A stretch of DNA of 36,665 bases, from the NCBI GenBank assembly GCA_015494795.1, contig WGAM01000020.1, positions 1-36,665 on the forward strand, read 5' to 3'. Positions 6,316 to 14,794 of this stretch are shown here, in pieces. The notes under the pieces were generated by a model, which worked only from the letters and a program-made list of their open reading frames with translations, was not told where the DNA came from and did no database searches. Position numbers and translations under genes: made by a program. This DNA comes from Campylobacterota bacterium. Lineage in GTDB: Bacteria > Campylobacterota > Campylobacteria > Campylobacterales > Sulfurovaceae. Positions within the stretch are counted from its first letter, which is position 1, and every line of letters starts with the position of its first letter.

Positions 6316-8145
6316 CTATCTAAGAGCATATATTGAGAGGATTTTAAATCCAGAAGGTGTAGCCTTTAAACTTATAAGAGTATTACTTGTCCCCTCTGCC
6401 ACTTTTCCACTACTTGATACAACTCTATAATGTACTCTATTTTTTACATCACAATACTCTATGCCATTTTTTCTATATTTATATAGAATATCAAAAGAGA
6501 TTAACCTAAATTTTCTATGTATCCATTTATTATTATATCTTACCTTATCTCTATATATTTCCCTATGTGTAATATGATATAGAGAGAAATATCTATATAC
6601 CTTATAGTTATAGAATGATAGCATATCATTAACAGAATCTTTCTCTCCAGAAGCTATAAATCTTAATAGAAAATCTTGAACATTAGCTCTATTAAAAGGA
6701 GACTTATGAGATAGATTTATATTTTTACCCGGCTGAATCATTCTACCAAGTGATATATTGTTGTGTGTTGGAGTTGGAGTGTGATAAACTCTTGGAGTTG
6801 CAACTATCTCTATATTTTTATCTTTTGTAGGAGTTGGAGTGGGTGTAACTATCTCAATTGAACCATCTTCCTCTTCTATCTCCTCTTCATCATCAATTAA
6901 AGGAGAAGGGGTTGGAGTTGGTGATGGAGTAGGAGTTGGAGTATCTTTAATCTCTGGTATCTCTAATGGTTTAATCTCACTCTTAATCTCTTCTTCATCT
7001 TCTCTATTTTTTTCTATCTTCTCTTCTTTTGGTTTGTATGTTGATACACTTTGAGATTTATTTCTACTTTTCTCTTTATCAAGTTTTACTATCTTATAAG
7101 CATATCCTCCTAATGCTAAAAGTACAACTGATAAGAAAATACCAATAGTTGTAAACCAAGATTTTGTATTATCCTTCTCCTCTTTTTTAGGTGGTCTTTT
7201 ACTATTTTTTTTAGGAGATGGCTTAATCTCCTCTATATCTTTATCCTCTTTAAAATTAGTTTCATTTTGAGATAATAACTCCTCTATCTCTTCTAAATCT
7301 TGAAATCTCTCATCTGCATCAATCTTCGTCATTTTAAATAGAATATTTCTAAAACTAGAAGATATATTAAATCCATTTAAAATCTCTATAAATTCACTAT
7401 CATCAATAAGTCTATCTGTAATATTTGGTAGAGTCTCTTCATCTTCTGCCATAACTCTACATATTGTCATACCAATAGAGTATATATCGCTAAACTTACC
7501 AATAATAGCTCTTTTTTTTCCACTAAGTTCAGGTGGTGTATAGATAGGACTCTGAAAGGCAGTTACTGTTGTCATCTGATTATCTATATAGGTTCTATTT
7601 GTAGTAAAATCTATTATCTTATATATACCATCTTTAGTCTTCATAATATTAGATGGTTTTATATCTCTATGTAGAATATTTAAATTATGTATCTCCTTTA
7701 TTCCATGGATAATTTGAAGTAATAAATCTTTTGCCTCGTCTTCACTAAATGGTGGCACCTCTTTTAGATACTTATCTAAATCAATACCATCAATAAACTC
7801 CATAACTGAGTATAGTGTATTATTCTCCTCAAAATATCCATAAGCCTCTACTATATTTCTGTTTCTAATTCTCTGTAAAATATTTACTTCAGATATAATA
7901 TCTTCTTTAATTTTTGTAAAAATCTTTTTTGCTTCGGCTCTATTATATACAGTTTTCCCATCTCTATGTCTAAAAGAGAACTCTCTTGAAAATAGCTCCT
8001 TTATAACAAAAAAAGAATTTAACCTATGTATATCTTTAACTAAATATACAATTCCAAAGCCACCCTGCCCTAAAACTTTAACAACTTCATAGTGTCCACC
8101 TATCTTATACCCTATTGATAGATGCTCATTACTCTCATTAGTCAT
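6316..8145 (-). CDS. Membrane-bound Ser/Thr protein kinase (PknB-like) with extracytoplasmic NTF2-like domain
   Basis: 609 residues. The kinase domain (about 14-290) shows the Gly loop GQGGFG (26-31), Lys49 in FFVIKE, Glu86, catalytic HRDIKPSN (159-166), the metal Asp179 in D-F-T (the usual Gly is Thr181) and P-P-E (204-206) in the APE position. A charged juxtamembrane stretch leads to one membrane helix (about 330-351). Outside the membrane come an acidic and Pro/Thr-repeat linker (PTPTPTPSP and similar, about 400-460) and a C-terminal domain (about 487-609) resembling NTF2/SnoaL-like folds, with the R-D-K-x-R-Y-x-x-K-W pattern. It would phosphorylate Ser/Thr on cytoplasmic targets in response to an outside signal; the adjacent FHA-like SEDS protein is the natural candidate. 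The ribosome site AGAGGAGAG lies inside the end of the phosphatase gene, so the two are tightly coupled. Confidence 0.93.
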   Translation of the reverse strand: MTNESNEHLSIGYKIGGHYEVVKVLGQGGFGIVYLVKDIHRLNSFFVIKELFSREFSFRHRDGKTVYNRAEAKKIFTKIKEDIISEVNILQRIRNRNIVEAYGYFEENNTLYSVMEFIDGIDLDKYLKEVPPFSEDEAKDLLLQIIHGIKEIHNLNILHRDIKPSNIMKTKDGIYKIIDFTTNRTYIDNQMTTVTAFQSPIYTPPELSGKKRAIIGKFSDIYSIGMTICRVMAEDEETLPNITDRLIDDSEFIEILNGFNISSSFRNILFKMTKIDADERFQDLEEIEELLSQNETNFKEDKDIEEIKPSPKKNSKRPPKKEEKDNTKSWFTTIGIFLSVVLLALGGYAYKIVKLDKEKSRNKSQSVSTYKPKEEKIEKNREDEEEIKSEIKPLEIPEIKDTPTPTPSPTPTPSPLIDDEEEIEEEDGSIEIVTPTPTPTKDKNIEIVATPRVYHTPTPTHNNISLGRMIQPGKNINLSHKSPFNRANVQDFLLRFIASGEKDSVNDMLSFYNYKVYRYFSLYHITHREIYRDKVRYNNKWIHRKFRLISFDILYKYRKNGIEYCDVKNRVHYRVVSSSGKVAEGTSNTLISLKATPSGFKILSIYALR

Positions 8146-8148
8146 AAA

Positions 8149-9522
8149 CTACTCTCCTCTTAGTTGAGTTAAATTATTATCTTTTTTTACCACTTCATCT
8201 TTAGTAAATAGATTTAAAATTAGAAATGTTATAGATGATATTATAATTAAGATTATTATTATATTTTTTAATTGATTTAATCTATTTGTTATCTTTGTAC
8301 CTTTAGAAAATCTTCTATTTGTAGTATAACTTATACTCTGCCTCTCTATTTTCTTTGGCTCCTCTTCATACTCTTCATATATATCATCTACATCTATATT
8401 TGATGAAACTTTAGGAGAGTATCTAATAATCGTAACATTATCTGTAGGTATTGAGTTATATATATCTGCCTGTAATTTATCTATTGGTTTAATAAATGTC
8501 TCTTTATTAATATCTATCTTCTCCCAAAAGCCATCACTGCATAAAATTAACCTACTACTATTATATAGTATAGAGTGTTGAGTAAATATATTCTCTTTTT
8601 TTAAATTTCTCTTACCTAAAGTAAAAGCTAAAAGACTCTTATTATACTCTTTCTTCTCATCTTGAGTTATCTTGTTAGAGCGAAATAGAACCTCTCTTAC
8701 AGAGTGGTCTTGTGTTATCTGTCTAACCTCTAAACTATTATCTAGTTCATATATTCTACTATCTCCAATATGTGCAATATATAGATTTATCTTATCTACA
8801 ATAAGTGCAAGAGATAGTGTTGTACCTATTGTAGTAGTTATATTCTGTTCACTTGCATACTCTACTATCTTATGGTTTGCAAGATATAGTGTATCTCTTA
8901 ATAGATTTAAGATAGATTGATGATTAAATTTACTATTATCAAAACTCTTCTTTAAATCATTAATAATATAATCAACTGCCAATTTACTAGCAACCTCTCC
9001 AGCCTCTCCACCACCAACACCATCAGCTACAATTAAAAGAATAGCATTATTAAATTCCAAATAGTCTAAGTAATCTTGATTTTGAAGTCTTGTTAAACCA
9101 ACAGTAGAAAATAGCTCTACTCGATAATCATCTCTATCTATATTCTCGTCAATAATATCCCTTATATCATAATCAAAAATAGATAAAAGTATCTTTGGCT
9201 CATCTTCTCTTAATTTTAATACTTTATATAAAAATTGATAAATTCTTGGCTCTTTTACTCTTATACTATCTAACTCACCTCTATATTTGGAGATAGTTAA
9301 ATCATTATATAGATAGAGTCCTAGAATATATGTGATAGATTTATTACTAAATGATTTATCTATCTCATCACTAATACTATTTTTTCTATCTACTAACTTT
9401 ATTAGTTTTCTAGCCACACCAATTTTATTATTAAAATTTATATCTTTAAAGATATTAGGTGGAGTACCATCTTTAATCCAACTCTTTAGGTAGGTTTTTA
9501 TCTCTTCTATTAATATATTCAC
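8149..9522 (-). CDS. PP2C-type Ser/Thr protein phosphatase, C-terminal membrane anchor
   Basis: 457 residues. An N-terminal helical region of about 130 residues is unassigned. The PP2C domain (about 137-370) has R-L-Q-N-Q-D (145-150), VADGVGGG with metal-binding Asp167, IGTTLSLALI, HIGDSRIYEL (about 251-260), CSDGFWE with Asp330, and DNVTII with Asp361, so all metal ligands are present. After an acidic linker a membrane helix (about 420-440) is followed by a short tail of about 17 residues. This is the PstP architecture of actinobacteria apart from the extra N-terminal region. It should dephosphorylate targets of the kinase encoded three bases downstream. The start is GTG at 9522 after a weak AAAG site; a TATAAT box lies 36 bases upstream. 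Confidence 0.92.
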   Translation of the reverse strand: MNILIEEIKTYLKSWIKDGTPPNIFKDINFNNKIGVARKLIKLVDRKNSISDEIDKSFSNKSITYILGLYLYNDLTISKYRGELDSIRVKEPRIYQFLYKVLKLREDEPKILLSIFDYDIRDIIDENIDRDDYRVELFSTVGLTRLQNQDYLDYLEFNNAILLIVADGVGGGEAGEVASKLAVDYIINDLKKSFDNSKFNHQSILNLLRDTLYLANHKIVEYASEQNITTTIGTTLSLALIVDKINLYIAHIGDSRIYELDNSLEVRQITQDHSVREVLFRSNKITQDEKKEYNKSLLAFTLGKRNLKKENIFTQHSILYNSSRLILCSDGFWEKIDINKETFIKPIDKLQADIYNSIPTDNVTIIRYSPKVSSNIDVDDIYEEYEEEPKKIERQSISYTTNRRFSKGTKITNRLNQLKNIIIILIIISSITFLILNLFTKDEVVKKDNNLTQLRGE

Positions 9523-9557
9523 AATCTTTACTTAATATGGAATGTTTTATTTTAATA

Positions 9558-9563
9558 ATTATA
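9558..9563 (-). promoter_or_regulatory. -10 box for the phosphatase-kinase-SEDS operon
   Basis: TATAAT on the minus strand, 36-41 bases before the GTG start of the PP2C gene. It is the only good -10 match in the 119-base gap. No convincing -35 was seen, as is usual for sigma70 promoters of this group. Confidence 0.5.
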
Positions 9564-9575
9564 CTCTGTAGTTAC

Positions 9576-9635
9576 TATATTATCGCTTTTGATAATATAA
9601 GTTAGAAGGATATAGTGAAGAATGTCTCCACTATA
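9576..9635 (-). terminator. Two consecutive hairpins after the DUF2231 gene
   Basis: Downstream of the DUF2231 stop (minus strand) lie TATAGTG / CACTATA (9635-9629 with 9617-9611, 11-base loop) and TATATTATC / GATAATATA (9599-9591 with 9584-9576, 6-base loop), both perfectly paired. Neither has a long T-run, so they may be weak terminators, RNA-stability structures, or protein-binding palindromes upstream of the phosphatase promoter. Confidence 0.4.
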
Positions 9636-9641
9636 GTAAAA

Positions 9642-10310
9642 TTAATTTGTGCTATTGCTCTCTGTAGTATTAGTTTCACTTGTTGTAGAGTTATCTTCTG
9701 ATTTAGGAGTATCTTCCTCTTTAGCTTCACTCTCCTTTTTAGCTTCTGCTACTGAGCCTTTTAGCTCGTCATACTTCTCTTGAAGTTCATCTAACTCATC
9801 TTTTAAATCATCTTTATCACTCTTAACATCTTCAATAGCCTGATTATTTGCCCCATATTTATATACTAAATCACCACCATCATGACCTTGTTTAAGTGTT
9901 ACTGCTGTAAATCCGATTAATATAAGTACAAAAAATAGTCTTGCTATTATATTTGAAAAAAGCATAAATAGTAATTTAATAACTAATAGAGCTAAAGAGC
10001 CATAAACAATATAAATCCCCAATAGTTTATGCTCTTTTAGTTCAGCTTGACCTGCACTTGATAGTGCTGAAAATGCCTCTTTACCATCAGTTGAGCCTGT
10101 AAAGTATGTACCAACCATTATTATAGCTATAACTGCAATTAAAAATAGTGAAAATACTGATAATGCTCTCTTTTTAAAGAAAAGATTTATAAGCTCTAGT
10201 AAAACAACTATAACAGGTATAGCAATAGCAAAATGTACTATTGCAGGGTGAAGTAAAACAGGTATATCTATTGGCAATTCAATTGGAATTGTTAGATTAG
10301 GTAATGACAT
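9642..10310 (-). CDS. DUF2231-type membrane protein with C-terminal coiled coil
   Basis: 222 residues. The DUF2231 opening PVLLHPAIVHFAIAIPV is followed by four membrane helices (about 22-40, 50-68, 97-113, 120-137), with the conserved H-K-L-L-G and the G-H-D-G-G-D-L-V-Y-K-Y-G motif at about 143-154. The His residues in such proteins are often proposed to serve in redox or haem-related roles, but no function is established. Residues about 157-222 are a charged coiled coil (DKDDLKDELDELQEKYDEL) and a Ser/Thr/Asn-rich tail, which is not usual for the domain. An AAGGAG site lies 6 bases before the ATG, and a separate TATAAT box lies 33 bases upstream. Confidence 0.75.
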   Translation of the reverse strand: MSLPNLTIPIELPIDIPVLLHPAIVHFAIAIPVIVVLLELINLFFKKRALSVFSLFLIAVIAIIMVGTYFTGSTDGKEAFSALSSAGQAELKEHKLLGIYIVYGSLALLVIKLLFMLFSNIIARLFFVLILIGFTAVTLKQGHDGGDLVYKYGANNQAIEDVKSDKDDLKDELDELQEKYDELKGSVAEAKKESEAKEEDTPKSEDNSTTSETNTTESNSTN

Positions 10311-10342
10311 ATAATCTCCTTATTTCATTAAAAATTTAATTT

Positions 10343-10348
10343 ATTATA
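10343..10348 (-). promoter_or_regulatory. -10 box for the DUF2231 gene
   Basis: TATAAT on the minus strand, 33 bases before the start codon at 10310, inside the 88-base gap after hemJ. It suggests that the DUF2231 gene can be transcribed independently of the hemJ operon. Confidence 0.4.
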
Positions 10349-10398
10349 ACTAAAAAATATAATTTTATATATTAATTTTTTAAAATTATAGAATTTTT

Positions 10399-10914
10399 TT
10401 AGCTCTGTTCTACCTTTTTAGTCAAAATTTTATATATAATAAATCCAAAAAATAGTGTAATTAATATAGAAAAATAGATAGGTATAGATTTCATAATAAC
10501 AAATGTAACTATTAAAATAGACAATATTGTAGGTATTTCATTATATGCTCTAAAAAACTGCCCATCTCTATAGCACTTATCCTCTTCTAATATCTTTCTA
10601 AAATACTCCATACTAAATGAGTATGCAATTAAAAGAACTAGAAGTATTAATTTTGCTATCATCCACCCCTCTTTTAATAGAGTTGGATTTATATATAGAA
10701 GAGTTGCACCACTAATAATTGTAGCCCACATAGCAGGAACTCCAATAACCTTATAAATCTTCTCCTCTTGAATTTTAACTACCTTTACAAAATCTCTCTT
10801 ATATCTATGCTCTTGATGATATACAAATAGTCTTGGCATATAAAATAGAACTGCCATCCATGATAGCACAGATAGGATATGAAAAGCTAATATTGGTAAA
10901 TAATACTCTTGCAT
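10399..10914 (-). CDS. hemJ: HemJ-type protoporphyrinogen IX oxidase
   Basis: 171 residues with four to five membrane helices. The N-terminus A-F-H-I-L-S-V-L-S-W-M-A-V-L-F-Y-M-P-R-L-F-V-Y-H matches the HemJ (UPF0093) signature, with His12 in the conserved position; a W-M-I-A-K-L segment and an R-x-Y-N-E-I-P-T motif follow. HemJ oxidises protoporphyrinogen IX to protoporphyrin IX, the penultimate haem step, and is the usual enzyme for this step in Campylobacterota and many Gram-negatives lacking HemG/HemY. An AAGGAA site precedes the ATG. It follows the exported nuclease-like gene by 20 bases. Identity is good; a general CopD-like label is the alternative. Confidence 0.85.
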   Translation of the reverse strand: MQEYYLPILAFHILSVLSWMAVLFYMPRLFVYHQEHRYKRDFVKVVKIQEEKIYKVIGVPAMWATIISGATLLYINPTLLKEGWMIAKLILLVLLIAYSFSMEYFRKILEEDKCYRDGQFFRAYNEIPTILSILIVTFVIMKSIPIYFSILITLFFGFIIYKILTKKVEQS

Positions 10915-10934
10915 AACTATTCCTTTTTTTTAAG

Positions 10935-12125
10935 CTAATCATAGCTTTTTTTAATATTAAAATCAACAATTTCATACGAATTATCATAAAATTTTCTCTT
11001 ATATACAATAATATCATAGTAGTCTCCTACTATAAGTTTTTTATCTATTCCAAATATGGCAATTCTATCTCTATCTTTAATATATACTCCATTTTTAAAT
11101 CTACTTACTATTTTAACTCTCTTTAGTAAAATAGGTAATTTTATATCTTTTTTTTCTAAAAGCTCTTTAATAGAGCCTAATCTAATATTACAGTTATCTC
11201 TTATATATGCTTTAGTTGAAAATTTAGCAAAAACTACTAAGTGGTCTGAGTATCCAACCCCTTGATGTCTCCCTTTTCTATATTGCCATCTCAATATATA
11301 GCCTCTTTTATGAAAAAGATATTTTCTCTTAAATACTCCAAATGAGTTATTGATATAATCTATATTTTTCCCATTAAACATAGAGTAAGGAATAATAATT
11401 GAGTCTAAAGGCTCTTTTTTACCATAGAAGTTATAACTCCACCTCTGATATATAGGCAACTCTAACCATAGATTATAGTGTTCAAACTTATTATCCTTTA
11501 TATTGCACTCTCTTTTTAGATTAAAAAATCTATATCTATTAAAGTTACTATTAAAATCACCTAAGATTATATATTCACTATCTTTAGGTAATTTTAATAA
11601 CCTCTCTTTTAATATTCTAGCAGATAGCACTCTTTTACTATTGGGTGAATGTTTTGAATTCCAGTGATTTACAAAGATATATAGTGGATTTTTATCTATT
11701 AAAAATTTTACCTCTAATATATCTCTAATCGACTCTTTAACAGTTATATCTCTATAGTCCTCTATCTCTATTTTAGATAGAAGTGCTACCTGAATAGCAC
11801 TATTTTTTGTATGAGTTATAGCACTATATCTATAACTACACCCATAAAACTCAAGTGATTTTTGTAGTAGTTTGAGAGCATTTCTATTCTCTATCTCCTC
11901 TAAACCTATAATATCAGCATTAAGTTCACATATCACTTCAGATATATCTCTTAATTTTATATCTAAAATAGATTTTCTCCAGTTATGTCTATTTGGAATA
12001 TACTCTTCATATTCAGTTCCATTAAATCTCATATCAAAAAGGTTCTCTACATTATATGAGGCTATTTTTAATTCAGTTGAGTTAAGAGTATATATCCATA
12101 TAGAGAGTAGAATTATCTTTTTAAT
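10935..12125 (-). CDS. Exported endonuclease/exonuclease/phosphatase-family protein with C-terminal OB-like domain; probable non-ATG start
   Basis: The first ATG in this frame (12032) would remove the conserved EEP N-terminus. Upstream in the same open frame the sequence encodes KKIILLSIWIYTLNS and then KIASYNVENLFD, that is, a signal peptide plus the EEP strand with its catalytic Asn. The only start-like codon in the right place is ATT at 12125, overlapping the end of pgi; no ATG, GTG or TTG is available. The catalytic set continues with G-L-E-E-I-E-N, LGDFNSNF and YSDHLVVF near the end of the domain. Residues after about 310 form a small beta-rich OB-like domain (GVYIKDRDRIAIFG). The family includes DNase I-like nucleases and phosphodiesterases; the substrate is unknown. 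If initiation is in fact at 12032 the protein would be inactive or cytosolic. Confidence 0.72.
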   Translation of the reverse strand: MKKIILLSIWIYTLNSTELKIASYNVENLFDMRFNGTEYEEYIPNRHNWRKSILDIKLRDISEVICELNADIIGLEEIENRNALKLLQKSLEFYGCSYRYSAITHTKNSAIQVALLSKIEIEDYRDITVKESIRDILEVKFLIDKNPLYIFVNHWNSKHSPNSKRVLSARILKERLLKLPKDSEYIILGDFNSNFNRYRFFNLKRECNIKDNKFEHYNLWLELPIYQRWSYNFYGKKEPLDSIIIPYSMFNGKNIDYINNSFGVFKRKYLFHKRGYILRWQYRKGRHQGVGYSDHLVVFAKFSTKAYIRDNCNIRLGSIKELLEKKDIKLPILLKRVKIVSRFKNGVYIKDRDRIAIFGIDKKLIVGDYYDIIVYKRKFYDNSYEIVDFNIKKSYD

Positions 12126-13342
12126 GTAACCAATTTCTCTTTTAATATAATTTTTCCAGCCTCAACACCATTTTGATTATATGTATTAATATTGAATAGT
12201 CGTCCAATAAGTGATGTTAATAACTCATAGTAATATATTAGCTCTCCAATACTCTTCTCATCTACTTTTGATATAATAACCTCATCAACAGGAATATCCT
12301 TCTCATTTAGTAGAGCCTCAATAATAGAGTCACACTGCATATTTATTAAATCACCAAACTCTATTCCATTTAATATATCTAAATCCTCTAAATTAGCTAA
12401 AGTTATATCTGGAACTTTTAATTTAGATTTATGCTCTTTTATCTTTATAAATGTAACACTCTTATCTCTTTTCCCCTCCATAATAAGCTGTAAAAATGAG
12501 TGTTGGTCTCTTGAGCCAATAATTCCAATTGGTGTTAAGCCAATATTTAAGATTGAGCTATTTTGTATCTTGCCTAAACTCTCACCCCATAGTTGAACAT
12601 ACCACTCTGTAAAATATTTTAACCCCTCAGAGTATGCAAATAGAGTATTGATACTATATTTTTCATGATTTTTTGCATAGAATATAGCCTTATCTAAAAG
12701 AGTTGATTTTATATCTCCATCTTCAAAAAATGACTTTTTAATCTTTTTTGCACCTTTTAGTAGAGTTTTAATATCTATGCCACATAGTGCTAATGGGACT
12801 AATCCAACTGAGCTTAGAACTGAAAATCTACCACCAACCATAGATGGAATATAGAATATTTTTGAGCCTATGGATTTAGCAAATCTATCAAGATTTGAAC
12901 CTCTATCTGTTATAAAGGTATAACTATTTCGATTTTGATTTTTTGCATAGATATATTTAAATATAGATATAGTCTCAACTGTTCTGCCCGATTTACTTAT
13001 AATTATAAAGTGACTCTTATCTATATCTATCTCTTTTATAAGTTCAGATATATTAAGGGGGTCTGTACTCTCAAAAAAGAGTAATCTTCTTTTCATATCC
13101 TTTATTGGCTTTAAAAAATTATATACTGCTTTTGCTCCAAGTGAACTACCACCAATTCCAACCACTACAATATTTTTTATTTTTCTATTAAAATTATCTG
13201 CATACTCTAAAATAGAGGATATATCCTCATTTGGTAAATTATAGTAACCAATAGAGTTTTTCTCCTTTTTAATGCTATTAAATAGCTCCTCTTTAATATT
13301 ATCTAAATTATCTAATCTATTAAAATATAATCTACTCTTCAT
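12113..13342 (-). CDS. pgi: Glucose-6-phosphate isomerase
   Basis: 409 residues, the short form of the enzyme (about 550 in E. coli). SIS-fold motifs are clear: VVVGIGGSSLGAKAVYNFL near 60, sugar-phosphate loop I-S-K-S-G-R-T-V-E-T near 117, F-T-E-W-Y-V-Q-L-W-G-E-S-L-G-K (PGI signature region) near 230, and S-R-D-Q-H-S-F-L-Q. It interconverts glucose-6-phosphate and fructose-6-phosphate in the cytosol. The ATG overlaps the end of the phosphohexomutase gene by 11 bases, forming a sugar-phosphate pair that links hexose phosphates to nucleotide-sugar and wall precursors. Its 3' end overlaps the proposed start of the nuclease-like gene. Confidence 0.95.
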   Translation of the reverse strand: MKSRLYFNRLDNLDNIKEELFNSIKKEKNSIGYYNLPNEDISSILEYADNFNRKIKNIVVVGIGGSSLGAKAVYNFLKPIKDMKRRLLFFESTDPLNISELIKEIDIDKSHFIIISKSGRTVETISIFKYIYAKNQNRNSYTFITDRGSNLDRFAKSIGSKIFYIPSMVGGRFSVLSSVGLVPLALCGIDIKTLLKGAKKIKKSFFEDGDIKSTLLDKAIFYAKNHEKYSINTLFAYSEGLKYFTEWYVQLWGESLGKIQNSSILNIGLTPIGIIGSRDQHSFLQLIMEGKRDKSVTFIKIKEHKSKLKVPDITLANLEDLDILNGIEFGDLINMQCDSIIEALLNEKDIPVDEVIISKVDEKSIGELIYYYELLTSLIGRLFNINTYNQNGVEAGKIILKEKLVTLKR

Positions 13343-14711
13343 TATTTAGACTCTCTTTTGCATCTTTAATTAATCTATTAATGGTCTCCTCATACTCTTT
13401 TACACTATCTTTATCTTTTGCTTCAAAACGAGTTACAAGAACAGGTGTAGTATTACTAGCTCTAACCAATCCCCAACCATTTTCAAAATTTATTCTAACT
13501 CCATCAACTGTTATAATATCTCTTATCTTAGGCAGATATGTAGGTGGATTTTTAAGTAGCTCTTTAATCTTATCAATAATCTTAAACTTCTCTCTATCTG
13601 TTGTCTCTACTTTTATCTCTTCTGTTGAGAAAAGCTTAGGAAGCGACTCTATCTCTCTATCTATATCTATACCATCATTAATAAGCTCTAACATTCTAAG
13701 AGTTGCATATATTGCATCATCATAACCAAAATATCTATCTTTAAAGAAGATATGTCCACTAACTTCACACGCTAAATCTGCATCTACCTCTCTCATTTTA
13801 ACTTTTAAGTTAGAGTGACCAGTTTTATACATAATAGTATTAGCACCTCTCTTCTCTAACTCATCATACATAACTTGTGAGCATTTAACTTCACCAATAA
13901 CAGTTGGATTTTCCATTTTCATAGCATATAGAAGAGCCATCTGGTCACCTTTTATATTATGTTTATGAGTCAATACTGCAATTCTATCTGCATCACCATC
14001 ATAAGCAAATGCAATATCTCCACTCTCCTCTAAGGCTTTTCTAATATCTACTAAATTCTCTTCTACTGATGGGTCTGGGTGGTGGTTTGGAAATGTTCCA
14101 TCTGGCTCTACGAATAGCGCTTTATAATCTAAATCTAATCTATTAAATATATCTATAATAACAGTTCCTGCAACTCCATTACCACAATCTATAACTATCT
14201 TCTTATCCATACCCTTTAAGCTAGAGAACTCTTTTAACATATACTCTATATATGGAGTTTTTACATCAATCTTTTTAGCTGTAGTATCTGTAGGAATTTC
14301 AAGTCTGCTATTTGATATTATCTCATCACCTAAACTATAAATATCCTCTCCAAAAAATGGAGATTTGTTTAAAGTTATCTTAAATCCATTATACTCACTA
14401 GGGTTATGAGAGCCTGTAATCATTATAGATGCATTAGTAGTAACTCCATCAAAAGCTATATAGTTAGAGAAATAGTTCACAGGAGTAGCTACTAATCCCA
14501 TATCTAAAACTCTACAACCTGATGCATTTAATCCACTTGTTAAGTAGTCTCTTAATATTGGTGAGTGACTTCTTGCATCATATCCTATAGATACAACTCT
14601 ATCTCCCCCAACTCTCTGCCCTAAAAAATATCCTATAAGTTTTACACTCTGCTCATTTAACTCTTTTTCAAAAATACCTCTTATATCATATTCTCTAAAT
14701 ATTGTTTTCAA
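13332..14711 (-). CDS. Phosphomannomutase/phosphoglucomutase
   Basis: 459 residues, the standard alpha-D-phosphohexomutase length. The phosphoserine loop M-I-T-G-S-H-N-P-S places the active Ser at 101; metal loop D-G-D-A-D-R is at 238-243; the sugar-binding loop is C-E-V-S-G-H; and the C-terminal phosphate loop is R-A-S-N-T-T-P. This matches the AlgC/ManB group, which converts hexose-6-phosphates and hexose-1-phosphates for polysaccharide and LPS precursors. The start is TTG at 14711 with AAAGG about 8 bases upstream and a TATAAT box at 14737-14732. The gene is translationally coupled to pgi. Specificity for glucose versus mannose cannot be told from the sequence. Confidence 0.93.
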   Translation of the reverse strand: MKTIFREYDIRGIFEKELNEQSVKLIGYFLGQRVGGDRVVSIGYDARSHSPILRDYLTSGLNASGCRVLDMGLVATPVNYFSNYIAFDGVTTNASIMITGSHNPSEYNGFKITLNKSPFFGEDIYSLGDEIISNSRLEIPTDTTAKKIDVKTPYIEYMLKEFSSLKGMDKKIVIDCGNGVAGTVIIDIFNRLDLDYKALFVEPDGTFPNHHPDPSVEENLVDIRKALEESGDIAFAYDGDADRIAVLTHKHNIKGDQMALLYAMKMENPTVIGEVKCSQVMYDELEKRGANTIMYKTGHSNLKVKMREVDADLACEVSGHIFFKDRYFGYDDAIYATLRMLELINDGIDIDREIESLPKLFSTEEIKVETTDREKFKIIDKIKELLKNPPTYLPKIRDIITVDGVRINFENGWGLVRASNTTPVLVTRFEAKDKDSVKEYEETINRLIKDAKESLNNEE

Positions 14712-14731
14712 AATATAGCCTTTTTATTGAA

Positions 14732-14737
14732 ATTATA
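14732..14737 (-). promoter_or_regulatory. -10 box for the phosphohexomutase-pgi operon
   Basis: TATAAT on the minus strand, 20 bases before the TTG start at 14711, in the gap shared with the divergent tRNA-Ser gene. Confidence 0.5.
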
Positions 14738-14770
14738 TCCCATTTAATAAAAGATTAAGCTTTATTTATC

Positions 14771-14776
14771 TATAAT
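14771..14776 (+). promoter_or_regulatory. -10 box for tRNA-Ser
   Basis: TATAAT on the plus strand, 18 bases before the first base of the mature tRNA. It is divergent from the phosphohexomutase promoter. Confidence 0.5.
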
Positions 14777-14794
14777 CTCACTCCACAAATAGTT

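Noticed and set aside
6760-6950. Tandem GGAGTT-like repeat as a microsatellite or CRISPR
   Set aside because: It encodes the Pro-Thr linker of the kinase in frame; no spacers and no fixed repeat unit.
6839-7054. Plus-strand ORF rich in Ser, Gly and Val
   Set aside because: It is the antisense reading of the Pro/Thr and acidic linker of the kinase gene; no ribosome site and no protein-like composition.
13381-13725. 114-codon plus-strand ORF inside the phosphohexomutase gene
   Set aside because: Ser/Leu-rich antisense shadow; the opposite strand has all family motifs.
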